64,000 nt of DNA from Lingula anatina (taxonomy: Eukaryota; Brachiopoda; Lingulata; Lingulida; Lingulidae): the NCBI RefSeq assembly GCF_001039355.2, contig NW_019776136.1:40952-104951 (forward strand), in the 5' to 3' direction. A program made the translations under genes and the position numbers. A model generated the notes under the pieces. That model ran no database searches. It worked only from the letters and a program-made list of their open reading frames with translations, and had not been told where the DNA came from. Of the stretch, positions 12,361 to 23,900 are shown piece by piece (position 1 is the first letter of the stretch; every line of letters starts with the position of its first letter).

Positions 12361-15300
12361 GAACTCAATAAAATATGCACTAACAAATACCTCGGCATTT
12401 AGTTCTTTGTCTGGTTTGAGTCCTAACTCCTGTACACATTCCTTTGAAATTCTGACCATGATGAAATCCTTCCCCTTCTCCTCTACCATTGCTTCATATA
12501 CCTGGTAAAACAATGAACATGAAGGCTACCAGTGGAACAAACAGTATTGAACTTTTTTATGTTTAACATGCTCATGCAGCTTGAAATCCTACAAGTGAAG
12601 TTATGTGGTAATAGTTCATGTCTATCTATAATTGACATACTAACAAACAGGTACATTGACTTTTACTCTGACAAGTTTTGACAAAAATTTATGCCATACC
12701 TGAAAAAGGTCTAATAATAATAATAATACAGTACATCACAGTTTTTATTCAAACATAAAAACCATTTACTTTAGCAACAAATGCAATAACATACATTTGG
12801 ATGCCATATTAAAATAATTGTAAAAGTCAAAATAAAACTGTTTATGAAGATGAAATACCGTTTCTGGTTCCTTGTTTTTCTTCTTCGGGTCAAAGGGAGC
12901 AAGAAGTACTGTGTTAACAGTCTGTAAAATCAACCGTCCATGTGAAGTGTCCTCAGAAATCTCTGTATTCAGCTTCATTCTAGCAAACAGCTCCCCATTC
13001 ACAGCATACTTTGCTGTAGCATTGTTTGCTGGTAAAAGGATGAATTTGTCCACTATCTGAAGTGCTGTCTTCACATTATATCTGGAAGAAATTACAGTAG
13101 AAACATTTTAGATAATACATACATTTCAAAATTCTTTAACAAAGAGAAAAGCTGGGGTGAAATGAGGGACTGATGCCCATAATTATTTTAACATCACCAT
13201 AACCTGGTGACATGTAAAAAGTCTTGTCATCCATTTAACTTGAATATTTCACAATTGAAAAAATTGCCTTATACCTATTCAAAAAAATGCAAGAGTTTGG
13301 CCATTTGCAATAGTTTACAAAAATTTGTGTCATATATTTTTAATGGAACATCATTCTTATAGCTTTTTATTTACCTTGCAATGCTTGCATACTGAGCCAT
13401 TTCTTCAATATAAAGCAAGTCATGCATCCTTTGTCTGTAGTTCTCTGCAGAAAGATTAAGTTCAGCAATGGATGGAGACTTCCTGAGCTCTTCTGCCACT
13501 GGAGGCTGGTAATTTTCGAGAAGCTGTCGATCACCATCCAGTATAGGGAAGGGACTGTATAAGTAAAATTAACATTTAAATCCAATATACATGGCTTATA
13601 ACAGATAACTGGAAAAATCACCTTGGATATCCATCTACTCAAAAAGTATAAGTTTCTGGGGATTTAAATTGTTCCAACATAGCAATAGCTCTTCCACAGA
13701 CCACAATCTTTTACCTTAGTTCTGAAAAACCATTCTAGATACCTTTTGATCTTTAATGTAAAATAAAATTTTAAAAAGTAAAAAAAAAAAATATGAAAAA
13801 AAAATCAATTAAAACAAACATCTAGGAGATACAAATTGCACACCTAGGTTTGTATTGTATGATCTCAAGTTTTGCCAGATCCCATCGTCCTTTCTCAGAG
13901 ATGATGAGATCTTGCTGCAGCTTCTCAATGTCACTGACAGGAGTGGCATCCACACAGAGCTGCTGGTAGAGAACTGGCTCACTACCAAAGTCAAACACTA
14001 CAGATTGGCGGAATGTTCCAAATATCTCAGCTTTAAATACAATCTGGAATGAAAATATTAACTTGTTAAATTGATGATACACGTGATGATATTGCAAGAA
14101 ATGATTAACTTTTCTGTAACCATTTCTCAGTTTACAGACTGAAGATGTTCATGAAACTATTGGATCATGCTCATTTTTAAGGGCACCTTAATTTTGATCA
14201 AAAAAAAAAAAAAAAGTCTCACAGTAAGTCTAAAGTAAAACCAAAAGACTGTTGGACAGTTATAAGGTGAACAACAGATGCATCAGACAACAAAAGCAAT
14301 ACAGACAGCAATCAAAATATATACAGACACAAAATATCTGTTTCTAAAAATCTTCCAAACATTCTAATATATTTAGATGATTATATCACCTACCTTAATT
14401 CTGTACACATTCTCATTATTTCCCTTCAGTTTTATACTGGGATTTGTCCATTCCACACAATTGTCTTCTACTTTCTGTATCTTCTGACTTTTCTTTGGTC
14501 CTACAGTGACACTGCCTATACTATAGTGGGCCCTGGAGGCATCATCTAATAGAATAATCCTATGTAAGCAATCCTGAAATAAAAAGGGACCAAGTAGACA
14601 CACACAGAAGACAGTGCTGGTGATAACAGTAAGTCAATAAAGTCTGTAAAACAGCACATCTATTCAATATCAATATACATAAAGATTTAACTTTTAGCAG
14701 TTTTTAAACACCATAAAAATGTCAAAATATGATCAACAATGCAGAATCTGTTACCAACAGGGACCAGATGCATTTCGTGGTAGTTTCTACATTTTTACAC
14801 AACAAAATGGAACATTTATATTGAATACTAACTCTACTCGTAAGTGTAAATGTCCAGGCATTTGTACATCTCTTGGTTGACATGGTTACAGTCAGATCAG
14901 AGTTCACATGGACCTTCACATTCTCAATTGCCTCCTTCATCTAAATAGGTTGAATAAAAACATTTGATTATTAAGCCAAGATTATATTCTTCTTACCCTA
15001 TATATACATTAATCATAAAGAATAGTTTATATCTACAAACCTACCCATGAAAATTTGCTTTAAATTATTTATCAATAAAGAAAGCTTGATTAACATCTTA
15101 AACTCAATATTTAATACAAGAAAGGGTCTGCATCAAAGGAAGTGATTATAAAATATGCTCAAAGCTACTTAAACAAATGGATTCTACTTACTACTGCATC
15201 TTTATTCTCTGCCCTTATCCACTTCTCCATTAACAGCTCTGCATATGATCTCTTTACAGCTACTTGATCTCCAGAAGATGTACTGTTATGCCTTCTGTAG

Positions 15301-16671
15301 TCAAATCTTTGTTTCCACTCAACTAGCTCTGCATCAGAATGAGCATGTGTGCAACGAGTGCCATACTTGCATGTGCCTGATGTCTGTTGCCTTAAAATGT
15401 GAGAAAAATGCAATGTTCACTCTAGGCTCCAATATCACATTTATGAAAATAAATCTACCTTTATAATGATGTTGTATATCATACTACTTACAAAGAATAC
15501 AGTAGGTCATATTCTTTATCTTTATGTGTAAATATCTTCATAAATATCTGATGAAAACGTCATGTTCCTATCTGTTTTCAATCAAATCATGACTGGTAAT
15601 AATGCAGTTGCCAAATGAATATTCAAAATATTTCTTAAATGAGGAAAATGCTTTTGCAGAATAATTCAGAACAATTACCTAGGACAGATGGTGTATTCCT
15701 CACTGGTCAGCCCTCTAGGAGGAGGTCGAAATTTCCAATTTTTATCTTCCTCCAGACTGACAGATTGCCTATGGACCTCACTGCTTAGGTGAACATCCAA
15801 GTCTTCATTGTTCTTAAACTCCATGCTGCATGGCACACAATGTAGCTGTTTGGCAGTATTGTCTGACTTGACTGAAGACTGTGATGAAGATGCTGAGTCT
15901 GAAGGTATACAATTGCAAAAAGGTTGTTTTGGGTGAAGAGATTCGATTCATACATTGTTGATAAATATATGTTTCTGAACCTATCTTTTTTTCTTCATCA
16001 AAGAAAGGCCATCATTGGTTCTGTAGTTTGTTAAACTGGATTTAAGACATTACATATCTTTCAAATATTGGCAATTTGACTTGAACAAAGCTAAGCAGAT
16101 ATTAGAAAAAAAAAGTTCCAAACCTGAGTCTGTGTTATCATTATTTCTGGATCCATTTTGTAGAGTCCCAGGCAATGATGTTTTTATTTGCAAGGGTGTT
16201 TTACTGACATTTCCAGATGATGTGGTAACATTAAGTGATATATTATCTGGGTCAGCCTCTTTTCCTTCTGGTGGTGTTCTTTCCTCCCCATCACCCCTAT
16301 CACCTCTATCAGACACAAGAACATCATCATCTTCCTCATCCTTCAAAGACAAAAATGTTAACATTTACATAAAAAACCAAAACTAAATTGGTGACAAATG
16401 ACATTAAAATCCCAACTTAAATAAGATCTCATACAGTCTTCAAAAAAGTCCAAATTTGTCGTTTCTCTGTAAAGGTAAATATTCTGATATTAATAATTTA
16501 GTTAAGAACATCAGACCCTGCTTACCTGTTCTTTCATAGCATTGAGGATTATTTCCAGTCTTTCCACCTCTTTCTTTGCTTGAGCATTCTATGTAAATAT
16601 AAAGCAAGGCATATTCATCAAACTCAAGAATCACTTAATTCAACACAAAAAAATGAAAGAAATTATATTTA

Positions 16672-16726
<55 letters not shown>

Positions 16727-19308
16727 TGGTGTATGTAATAATATATAACAATGGGGGGGGGGGACTTCATTTTTTCCACCTTCTTTTTCTACTTACTTCT
16801 ATAAAATGGTATTTTTACATATCTACTTCACAACATACTTGTCTGACAAGCTTCTCATTAACATTTATGAACTGAATAGCTTTCTCACCTGAGAGTCAGC
16901 TGCATACCACCGTTTTGCTGTCTGATGTGCTTCTGAAAACCTTCCTAATCCATTGCACAATGCCTTAATTTTTCTGGCATAAGCCCTAGTATTCTTCGTG
17001 TCAAATTTTAGAACTGAAAAATAACCAGGACAATTGGTTTGTTTTTCAAAAAGTAAAACTATCCACATGGCCAGACATTCCCATGTGGTTTATAGTTTAA
17101 AATCGGCATCCCTTTTTGTTGGGCAACAAGTACATCATAAACACTTCAATCAACAGTTTTCTAAGCCATATTTCAAGAACTGCAATGCAGTCATGTATGC
17201 TATATTTTGATTGTAATATTGAATGCAGCAAACACTTGCTTCATTTATGAAATATTTACATTATTGATTCTCCCTTTAACTGTCAATTCCTGTCAACAAT
17301 ACAAGAAGATCTCTGTGGTCAATAACAAGACTAAATATATTGATTGAGGCCCTAAATAAAAGCTTCTCCCATTGGCTTCTCTTCCAAGATGTATAAGTAC
17401 TTTGATATAAAAATAGTGTTGGCAAGGTCAAGGCAGGTAACGGGAGATTAATTTTTAGGACATGTATTCCTCAGTTATATATGCACATATCTCATTTGAG
17501 GTAAAGTTGAAGATCATTTCTCAATATAAACAAGACCAGAGATGATAAAAACAAAAAATTATACTTTTAGTTCCCTTCCAAAATCTGGTGTTCTCAAGGC
17601 ACAAAAAAACACTGCAAGTTGATTCTTTTCACAAAAATTCTTCAAATGTTCGACCAATCACTGACCAAATTTTGCCTAGATTGAATTTTGAAGTAAATTT
17701 TTCTTGCTATAGAACTTTGCCAAGATATTAACTACAGCACATAAAAAAAACTTTCTTCATTTTTAAATAGATTTTCATTTTCACTTTTATTTGGGACTGA
17801 TATATCCTTTTCTCCTCAAATAATATAATAAAAACAATGAATCTTGAAAAAATATTGAAGGCCTCTGATCTTTTTTTTTTGTTAATTCTAAGCACAAAGA
17901 GACATGTTTTTTATCCTACAAAAATACCATGGCTTCTTAATCAAAAATCAATACTTGATAATAGACTAGTGGAGACTGAGTACATTACGCCTACTGTTCA
18001 TACCAGTACACTTCAGAATTGTTTTATGGCTATTCCCTGAAACCACTTTACATTTCATCGATCACTGACTTACTTGTTGAACAATCTTCTACAACATTCT
18101 CAAAAAGTTTCTGAAAAAGATAAAGAATTACTAAAAAACATACAGACTCAACAACAAACATATTTCAGTACTCATACAGATTTAACAATTACTAATGATT
18201 TGCATAATGCTTTATAAAAAAAAAAAACTTAATGTCTACAGCACATCTTGATTTTAAAGACTTAATATTAACTAGACAGCAAAGCTGGCAAATATACAAA
18301 CACCTTACAGGAAACAAGACAGCTAAGCTGACAAATGTTTAGACATTACGCAGAAAAAAGTGTACAAAATAATATTTTGGCCAATTTTGATGCATTGTTA
18401 GATAAAGCTTTAAAACAGCAAAATCACTCTTATCCTCTTACATTATGAACTACAGGTAACATAGACATTGAAAAACTAGCAAGTGATTCAGTTACATGGG
18501 ATATAAAAGCCACTGAAAATGCTGTGTGAAAAAAAAAAAAAGGAAAGAAGAATTACTGTAAATGTAAACCGAACATGCCAATTTTCCACTCGGTAAATTT
18601 AAAGTAAAACAAAAATACTTTTTGCAGCGTTTGTATTTAAAAACAACTTGTTGATTACTAGTATTTGACTGTGCTGTGCAAGAAAATCATGTCAGCTCCA
18701 TGCTGGATTAAGAAAATACACCATATTGACAAAATAAGATTCTGTTTGTCAAAATGATAGGCAGCAATTGTGAACCACATCATCACTTTCTGCTCACCAT
18801 TACCAATCATTTAATTCAGTTTGTTATTCCAGCTTACAAATATTTTGAAAGATCATCCTTAAAAATATCAAGGACAAACAGACTTCATATCCATTAAACA
18901 TTTTTGGGGCACCTAACAACATAGTTTTATGTGTCAACTGAGCACATTTTTTTCACCCATGCCACCAGTCACCGCTCATGCCATCTTTATGGACATATAT
19001 AACACATGCAATGTCTGAGTTTTTTGTACTCAAACTTTGTAAGGTAAGCTAAACCCCACTTAAAAGTAAAAACAAGGCTTTTTGCACTTTGGCATATGCA
19101 AAACTTCCCTATTGTAAATAATGAATCACCAATCCCTTACCTGTTTCAGATAACAAGATGATCTATTGAAAAGCAGCGTGGCTTTTGTATCTTTAGATGC
19201 AGTCTGGGATACACTAGATAAACACAAGGTATAGTGTTTAATGGCTTCATCATATTGGCCCTTTTGGAAGCACTCACTGGCCCTTGTTTCTAAACTTTTA
19301 GTAGCCAT
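1..19308 (-). CDS. HELZ: HELZ, SF1 RNA helicase with TPR and CCCH zinc finger (C-terminus off window, core exons duplicated)
   Basis: HELZ is an Upf1-like SF1 helicase that in animals binds the CCR4-NOT deadenylase and poly(A)-binding protein and affects mRNA decay and translation. Minus-strand coding exons: 19141-19308, 18074-18110, 16889-17013, 16526-16588, 16124-16340, 15679-15898, 15192-15390, 14833-14940, 14394-14573, 13844-14043, 13375-13554, 12859-13081, 12391-12501, then the duplicated core, then 910-1189 and 1-612. Using one core copy, the phases close at 1433 codons to the window edge (human HELZ is about 1940). Visible parts: TPR-like helices at 1-115, a matrin-type C2H2 finger at about 224-246, a CCCH finger at 275-294 (spacing C8C5C3H), Walker A GPYGTGKT at 755-762, DEAA at 880-883, the motif ENYRSH, and a Pro/Met-rich tail. 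The start gives a TPR that aligns with human HELZ. Family assignment is firm; exon edges were read by eye. Confidence 0.93.
1503..6509 (-). repeat. HELZ: HELZ helicase-core block, copy A (eight exons)
   Basis: Copy A holds eight HELZ exons on the minus strand: 6355-6479, 4335-4541, 3829-4079, 3453-3571, 2819-3112, 2388-2495, 2082-2157 and 1552-1747. They encode the region from just before Walker A through DEAA, motif III and the C-terminal RecA domain. The same block recurs as 6511-12150 with the same exon lengths (125, 207, 251, 119, 294, 108, 76, 196). Exon differences seen by eye are single-base and mostly synonymous, and intron sequence also matches closely. The left edge lies in a C13/A15 tract (1476-1503); the right edge is a TA run ending at the N at 6510. 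An A33 tract at 2780-2812 is found only in this copy. Confidence 0.93.
6510..6510. other. Single N at the HELZ duplication junction
   Basis: One ambiguous base sits exactly between the right end of copy A (a TA run) and the left end of copy B (an A run). This is the pattern expected where two contig ends were abutted without merging their overlap. The other single N in the window (55948) also lies exactly between two copies of a tandem duplication. Confidence 0.85.
10072..10267 (+). mobile_element. SINE-like retroelement insertion in HELZ copy B
   Basis: About 196 bp is present in copy B and absent from the matching place in copy A (about 4980). It is flanked by the 6-bp direct repeat AAATAC, consistent with a target-site duplication. 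The 3' part reads GCGCTATATAAG, then AAATA and ATT trinucleotide repeats, a tail type common on SINEs and short LINE 3' ends in aquatic invertebrates. The 5' end starts with a near-perfect palindrome around 10069-10090. I saw no clear pol III A or B box, so the family is unassigned. Confidence 0.72.
10339..10367. repeat. Poly-C tract with NN
   Basis: A run of cytosines broken by two undetermined bases (10346-10347). The matching place in copy A (about 5049-5059) is a shorter C run followed by AA. It marks unresolved homopolymer sequence. Confidence 0.9.
10642..11002. mobile_element. MITE-like DNA transposon with 14-bp terminal inverted repeats
   Basis: This 361-bp insertion is present only in copy B. 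It begins CAGACATGCTGAAA (10642-10655) and ends with its exact inverse (10989-11002). It is flanked by the 6-bp direct repeat CCCAAT (10636-10641 and 11003-11008), while copy A has one CCCAAT at the empty site. Subterminal GGACCG motifs recur in both orientations, which extends the inverted repeat imperfectly. There is no transposase; a 79-codon minus-strand ORF inside it resembles nothing I know. A 6-bp duplication argues against hAT (8 bp) and Tc1/mariner (TA). Confidence 0.85.
12316..12359. repeat. (AAT)n microsatellite
   Basis: Uninterrupted AAT trinucleotide repeats in the HELZ intron between the coding exons 12391-12501 and 11988-12112. Confidence 0.95.
16672..16725. repeat. (AAT)n microsatellite in a HELZ intron
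   Basis: About 18 AAT units in the HELZ intron 16589-16888, followed by a short G9 run near 16755. Confidence 0.95.
17014..19140. other. HELZ introns 2 and 3, no further features
   Basis: About 2 kb of AT-rich intron holding only the 37-nt coding exon 18074-18110. That exon is supported by strong splice sites and by the continuous TPR frame it makes with exons 19141-19308 and 16889-17013. I see no other gene, RNA or repeat here. Confidence 0.7.
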
Positions 19309-20174
19309 AAGCAGTGTTACATTCTGGGGATGAGAGGCAGCCTGTCATCCCACCTCAACTTCCAACAATCCAGTATCCTGAAATACAGTTAAAAACTGTA
19401 TGTTATGTTTGTTCTCTGAGATCATGTTATCATAAGCTCACAAACATATATAGATAACACCTCAATTTTATTTGATTCATCAAGTAAAATATCACACTTA
19501 TTTACTTGAAAACAAAAATAGCTATAACATATAGTTCCATTCACAAAGGAACACCTTAATATAACCAGAAATATTTCATATCACAGAATATTGTCAATGA
19601 GATATTTCTGGAAGAATCATTCCTTAATTCAACTTGTTGTGCCTGACTGGACAACATTTTACATTTAACTCATAACACTGTCATGTTCGAGGAAATTAAA
19701 ACAAATGTCCTGACATGCCCTTTTAGATTGTAACCTAATTGCCAAGACAGTTACTGTGAAATGTGACATCTCACAGATCTTGATTTTCCACTTGGAAAAA
19801 AAAAAAACAATATTACTCATTGAATGTCATGTGTTTATACATAGTTTTTTTCTTTTTGGTTTTGCTTATGCACATATGCCAATACTTCTTCTTTACCAAA
19901 GCAGGTTTTTTGTTGGCTGTTCATATTTCACGAAATGAAAACATCTGTATCCACATTTATCGAGAAAAAAACTTTTTGTTCTTTTATAGTGAAAGTAATG
20001 TGGTAGCAATTACTAAAATGTAAACAAGTGAAATATTCTCGGCATACGAGTTTCATGTATTGGCATAAGATTAAATGGAGTGACGATATACATATGTTCT
20101 GACAAATATATGATAAAAAATAACCACTATGGAAAACAATATAAGGAATAAATCATCAAAACAGTTATACGTAC

Positions 20175-20260
20175 CTTCTTGAACTCCATTCATCGCAGCG
20201 CCATAGTGAAAATGTGACGTCACTGCGAAAATTTGCGGGATTTTACGATACTTCCTTGTG
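20175..20260 (-). other. HELZ: HELZ 5' noncoding first exon with upstream ATGs
   Basis: A strong minus-strand donor (GAAG|gtacgt, exon end 20175) matches an acceptor at 19378, giving a leader exon spliced to exon 19141-19377, which holds the start codon at 19308. The 5' end is not visible; 20260 is a guess. The leader holds several upstream ATGs. The first (20204) opens a four-codon uORF ending in TGA, and two later ATGs open short frames that stop before the main start. Conserved translational control through these uORFs is only a possibility. Confidence 0.55.
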
Positions 20261-20340
20261 AACATCCGGGAATCCCCACCTTTAAGGCGGCCATGTTAGC
20301 TGAGTTCTCAGGGCGTCTGCGTGTCCTGTATTATTAAAGA
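20176..20340. promoter_or_regulatory. Divergent HELZ/RBBP6 promoter with palindromic CRE
   Basis: HELZ (minus) and RBBP6 (plus) start head to head. A perfect CREB/ATF palindrome TGACGTCA lies at 20215-20222, in or next to the HELZ leader exon. GCGGCCATGTTA at about 20287-20298 resembles a YY1 site. There is no TATA box, and the stretch is richer in GC than its surroundings. A shared housekeeping-type promoter is inferred; transcription start sites are unknown. Confidence 0.55.
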
Positions 20341-20968
20341 TTCAGTAAGGCAAGAATTCATTTTTAGAGACTCAGAGAAGATTTTTTAAGAAGACGCAGT
20401 GTTCAAGAACATAGGAGTATTACCTGAGTTGCATCAAGGACCCATTTATTCAGAACTTTCTCAAACCATGTGTTTGAAATTTATGACAAAGCGTGAAGAA
20501 AAAGATGTTTGATACGTTCTAGACAAAGGAAAGGAGAATTTATTCGTAACAGAACTGAACTGATATAGTTGGATGGACTTATTTTATAGAAACATTACTG
20601 TCGTGATATGACACACAATTTTATGCAGATTTTTCATGTACCCGTATTCAAAAAAACAATGACTTGGCAGTTTTCAAGGTCTTAATGTTAGACTGAAGAA
20701 AGGAAAACACCTTACAAATAACAGTGACTACTTGTCAGATTGCAATGGTTTACGTTCCTGAATTGCATGCAACTTAACACAAATACATCATTTAATAATG
20801 GAATATATGGGTTTCAAATACATATTTGAAAATATTCCTGTGTTGTGATTGATACTGATAGTGATAGTGGTTTTCAAGGTCATTTCATTTTCAGACCGAA
20901 ATTGATGAGTTATTTGGCAAAAGCCTATTAGAAAAGTTCAAAGGGCCTTTTCAGCTGAAGTTGTCAAG
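20300..20968 (+). other. RBBP6: Probable RBBP6 5' leader
   Basis: AT-rich sequence between the divergent promoter and the RBBP6 start codon. It may be one long 5'UTR or may contain an intron with an acceptor near 20895 (tttcag); I cannot decide. No convincing ORF or other element. Confidence 0.4.
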
Positions 20969-23900
20969 ATGTCTCATGTGTATTTCAAGTTTAAGAGCAG
21001 CCGCAACCATGAAACAATCACATTTGATGGGCTGCATATATCCCTGGGGGATCTCAAAAAGGCCATCATCCAACAGAAGAAGCTTCAGAAAAGCATGGAC
21101 AATTTCCGGTTCCAGATCATCAATGCACAGACCCAAGAAGGTGAATCTCGGTTTCATCTGTTCAAAATAAATACTAATTTCACCATTTTGCACATCTTTA
21201 TGGATTTTGTTTGCTTTTAATTTTTGGTGAAGAATAACTGTGCCTATGCATCATGATAATAACACTTCAAAGTGTACCCTGTCTGTTAATTTTGTCTAAA
21301 ACTTTGCAAAAATGAGATATCTCTAAATATGTGTCAAAATTGGTCAACAAATGCTCATGATGAAAAAGTCTAAAAATACTAACCCAATCTTACAATAAAA
21401 GAGTTCTGTATACCTTATGAAAAATTATGCTATTGACCATTCTGCCCACAGTTGACATGCATTTATAACTGAAAATATATGGTCATGGCTTTTTGGCCAA
21501 AACCCTTTGGATAATGTAATTTGTTTGATGATATACTTAGAAGTTTTAAGTTCACCTTTGGGCATCACAATTCAGCTTTCTAGGATCATACTGCTATGTT
21601 TTCTGTAGGATGTACCTTCAGTGTCTAAACTTCAGGAAAAATTAAGAAGTGAATTCCATTTTAATTCCTAACATCAATAAATACTATTGAATGCTGTTGG
21701 TAATTCGATGAGTTCTGGATGTTATTGTTAAACTAGTGGAAACCATTTTAAATTTTGTGCTGTGAGTCGTTCATTAAAGTTGGTACTTAAAGTTTTATTT
21801 TATCCTTCAGAGTATATGAACGATGAAGAACTCATTCCAAAGAATACATCGGTCTTGGTTGCGCGCATCCCTATAAGTAAACAACCAAAACCATGGTAAG
21901 TTTTGAAAAAAGTATTCAAAGTTTCAAATTTAATTTTCACGCTTTCTAAAATAAAAAGAGATTTTTTTGTTCAGGACTCTTATATTCATTTCATCAATTA
22001 TCAACTTGGTTAAAATTTTAACACTGATGTTGGAATTGGCACAGTAACTGGGCATAAATGGGCATAATTGAATATTAAGTATGGATACAGTGATGTTATT
22101 CATGAAATGATATTCATTCAAATTAATCTTTTAGGGAACAGCAACATCAAAATCTACCGCGTCCAGAGTCCAACGGTCCTAAGGCAGTATGTAACAACAT
22201 ATCAAATTTTGATCAATTTTTTCATCCTTGTATCGTAAGTAGAACTAGTGATAGCATAAGGAGCTCCGTCCGCCCGGGTTTGTTTGCACAGAGATGGGCG
22301 GTTTGGTGTGTATGACATGCGTACATCAACATCTTGTTTGCACTGTCTTTCCTCCTATGGTCTGAATTCATATTTCACAAATGATCTTGCTCATGAAATA
22401 TCATTTAAGGAGTATAAGTGTTATATCATAGTTATATCATAGCTGTTGTATGTTAAGGTTTCAGGCTGTTTCAAAAAGTTAAGTTTCATATATGCCTTGA
22501 GTATCTTATGTAGACAAAAGACAAAAGTCCATGTTCAGTGAGATGCTAATACATATAGAAATAAATGCTACCCAAAGAAATGTATATTTGTGATGGCATT
22601 TTACACAACAGTTGCTTTCAGGTGTCTGTAAGAGAATTAGAATTTAACAGTGGTGTCAATGGATTTTCTTTGGTAAATTCAAAACTGATTGCTTTATTAA
22701 TAGTAAGATAGTTTATATGTGCTCTACTAGAATATAATGTTGTAACATGATTGTAAAAAAGTTCAGTTTATGGATCACAAAACTAACCTTGAAAGCTCTT
22801 AGAGTTACAATGAGAAATGACTTTATTTTATTTTTAGAAGTGAAGATTTTAAGGTCAAAATGAGATGAATATGTTTATAATGTGAACAGTGCATGACTCT
22901 TTCTCATTTCGTGTACAGTAAATCATCCATGTTTTGCAAACATGTTAAGCGAGAATATCTGAGGTGTTCCGTTGATAATGGACATTTGATGCTCAAAACA
23001 AAAGTTTGACTTATATTGGTTTTAAGTTATACTGTTTATGATATGCGCATTTTGTTGTGATATGGGAATTGGGTACTTTATTAAAGGAATGGTTGGTGGT
23101 CATTACCATTTGAAACAGATTGCAATCTTGGAAAGAAAGAACTGCATGTGTTACTTGCAGTTTTGAGCTCCAGGATGCTACAATAGTTAATGACCTGTTT
23201 GTACAGTGCTAATTTTAATTTTAAAAAATCAGAAATAATTGTCATTGTACAATTTGAATCAGTAAAACTCAGGGGATGGTTGGTGTTTATTTAGAAACAG
23301 TTCTGTGACAAGTAATTAAAGACAATGCATATGGAGAATGTCATTTGAGAAGACTTTGTTGGGATATTTGGATATAGTATTGTTTGTAGTCATTAATTGT
23401 TTTGTTTTAAGATTTTTAATTGTTTTTTTTATATTGTCTTAAATTTCATATTTTTATATGTTATTTTGATACAGTCAACATTCTGTTGATGTTGTTAATG
23501 CCTTTACACTTTTTACAAAGTGAAAAAATACTATATTTTTAACAGACCTATTTTTCTTGTTGATATAAATGCCATTTTTGTGAGTTCATGATTTGAACAA
23601 TCAATAAAGTTGTTACAGTATGGTTGACTGTTGTTCCTTTTGTCTTGTGTCAGACATGGGGATTGCATCAGCCCAGATTGAATGATTTTGTGTGTCCCAC
23701 TTAAAGCTTAACCTAGCTCATTATTAGCTGTAAACTGCTTAATAACTCATCATTTTGTGACTGGTGTTATAATCAGAAAGACCAAATGAAGTATACTTAA
23801 TGTTGATAATCAATTTAACCAAGTGTTTTGTCAAAAGAAAAGAAAGGAAATTCAATCCAAGTTTGAAAGCCAGATGAGTAGTTTATACAATAGTTATTTA

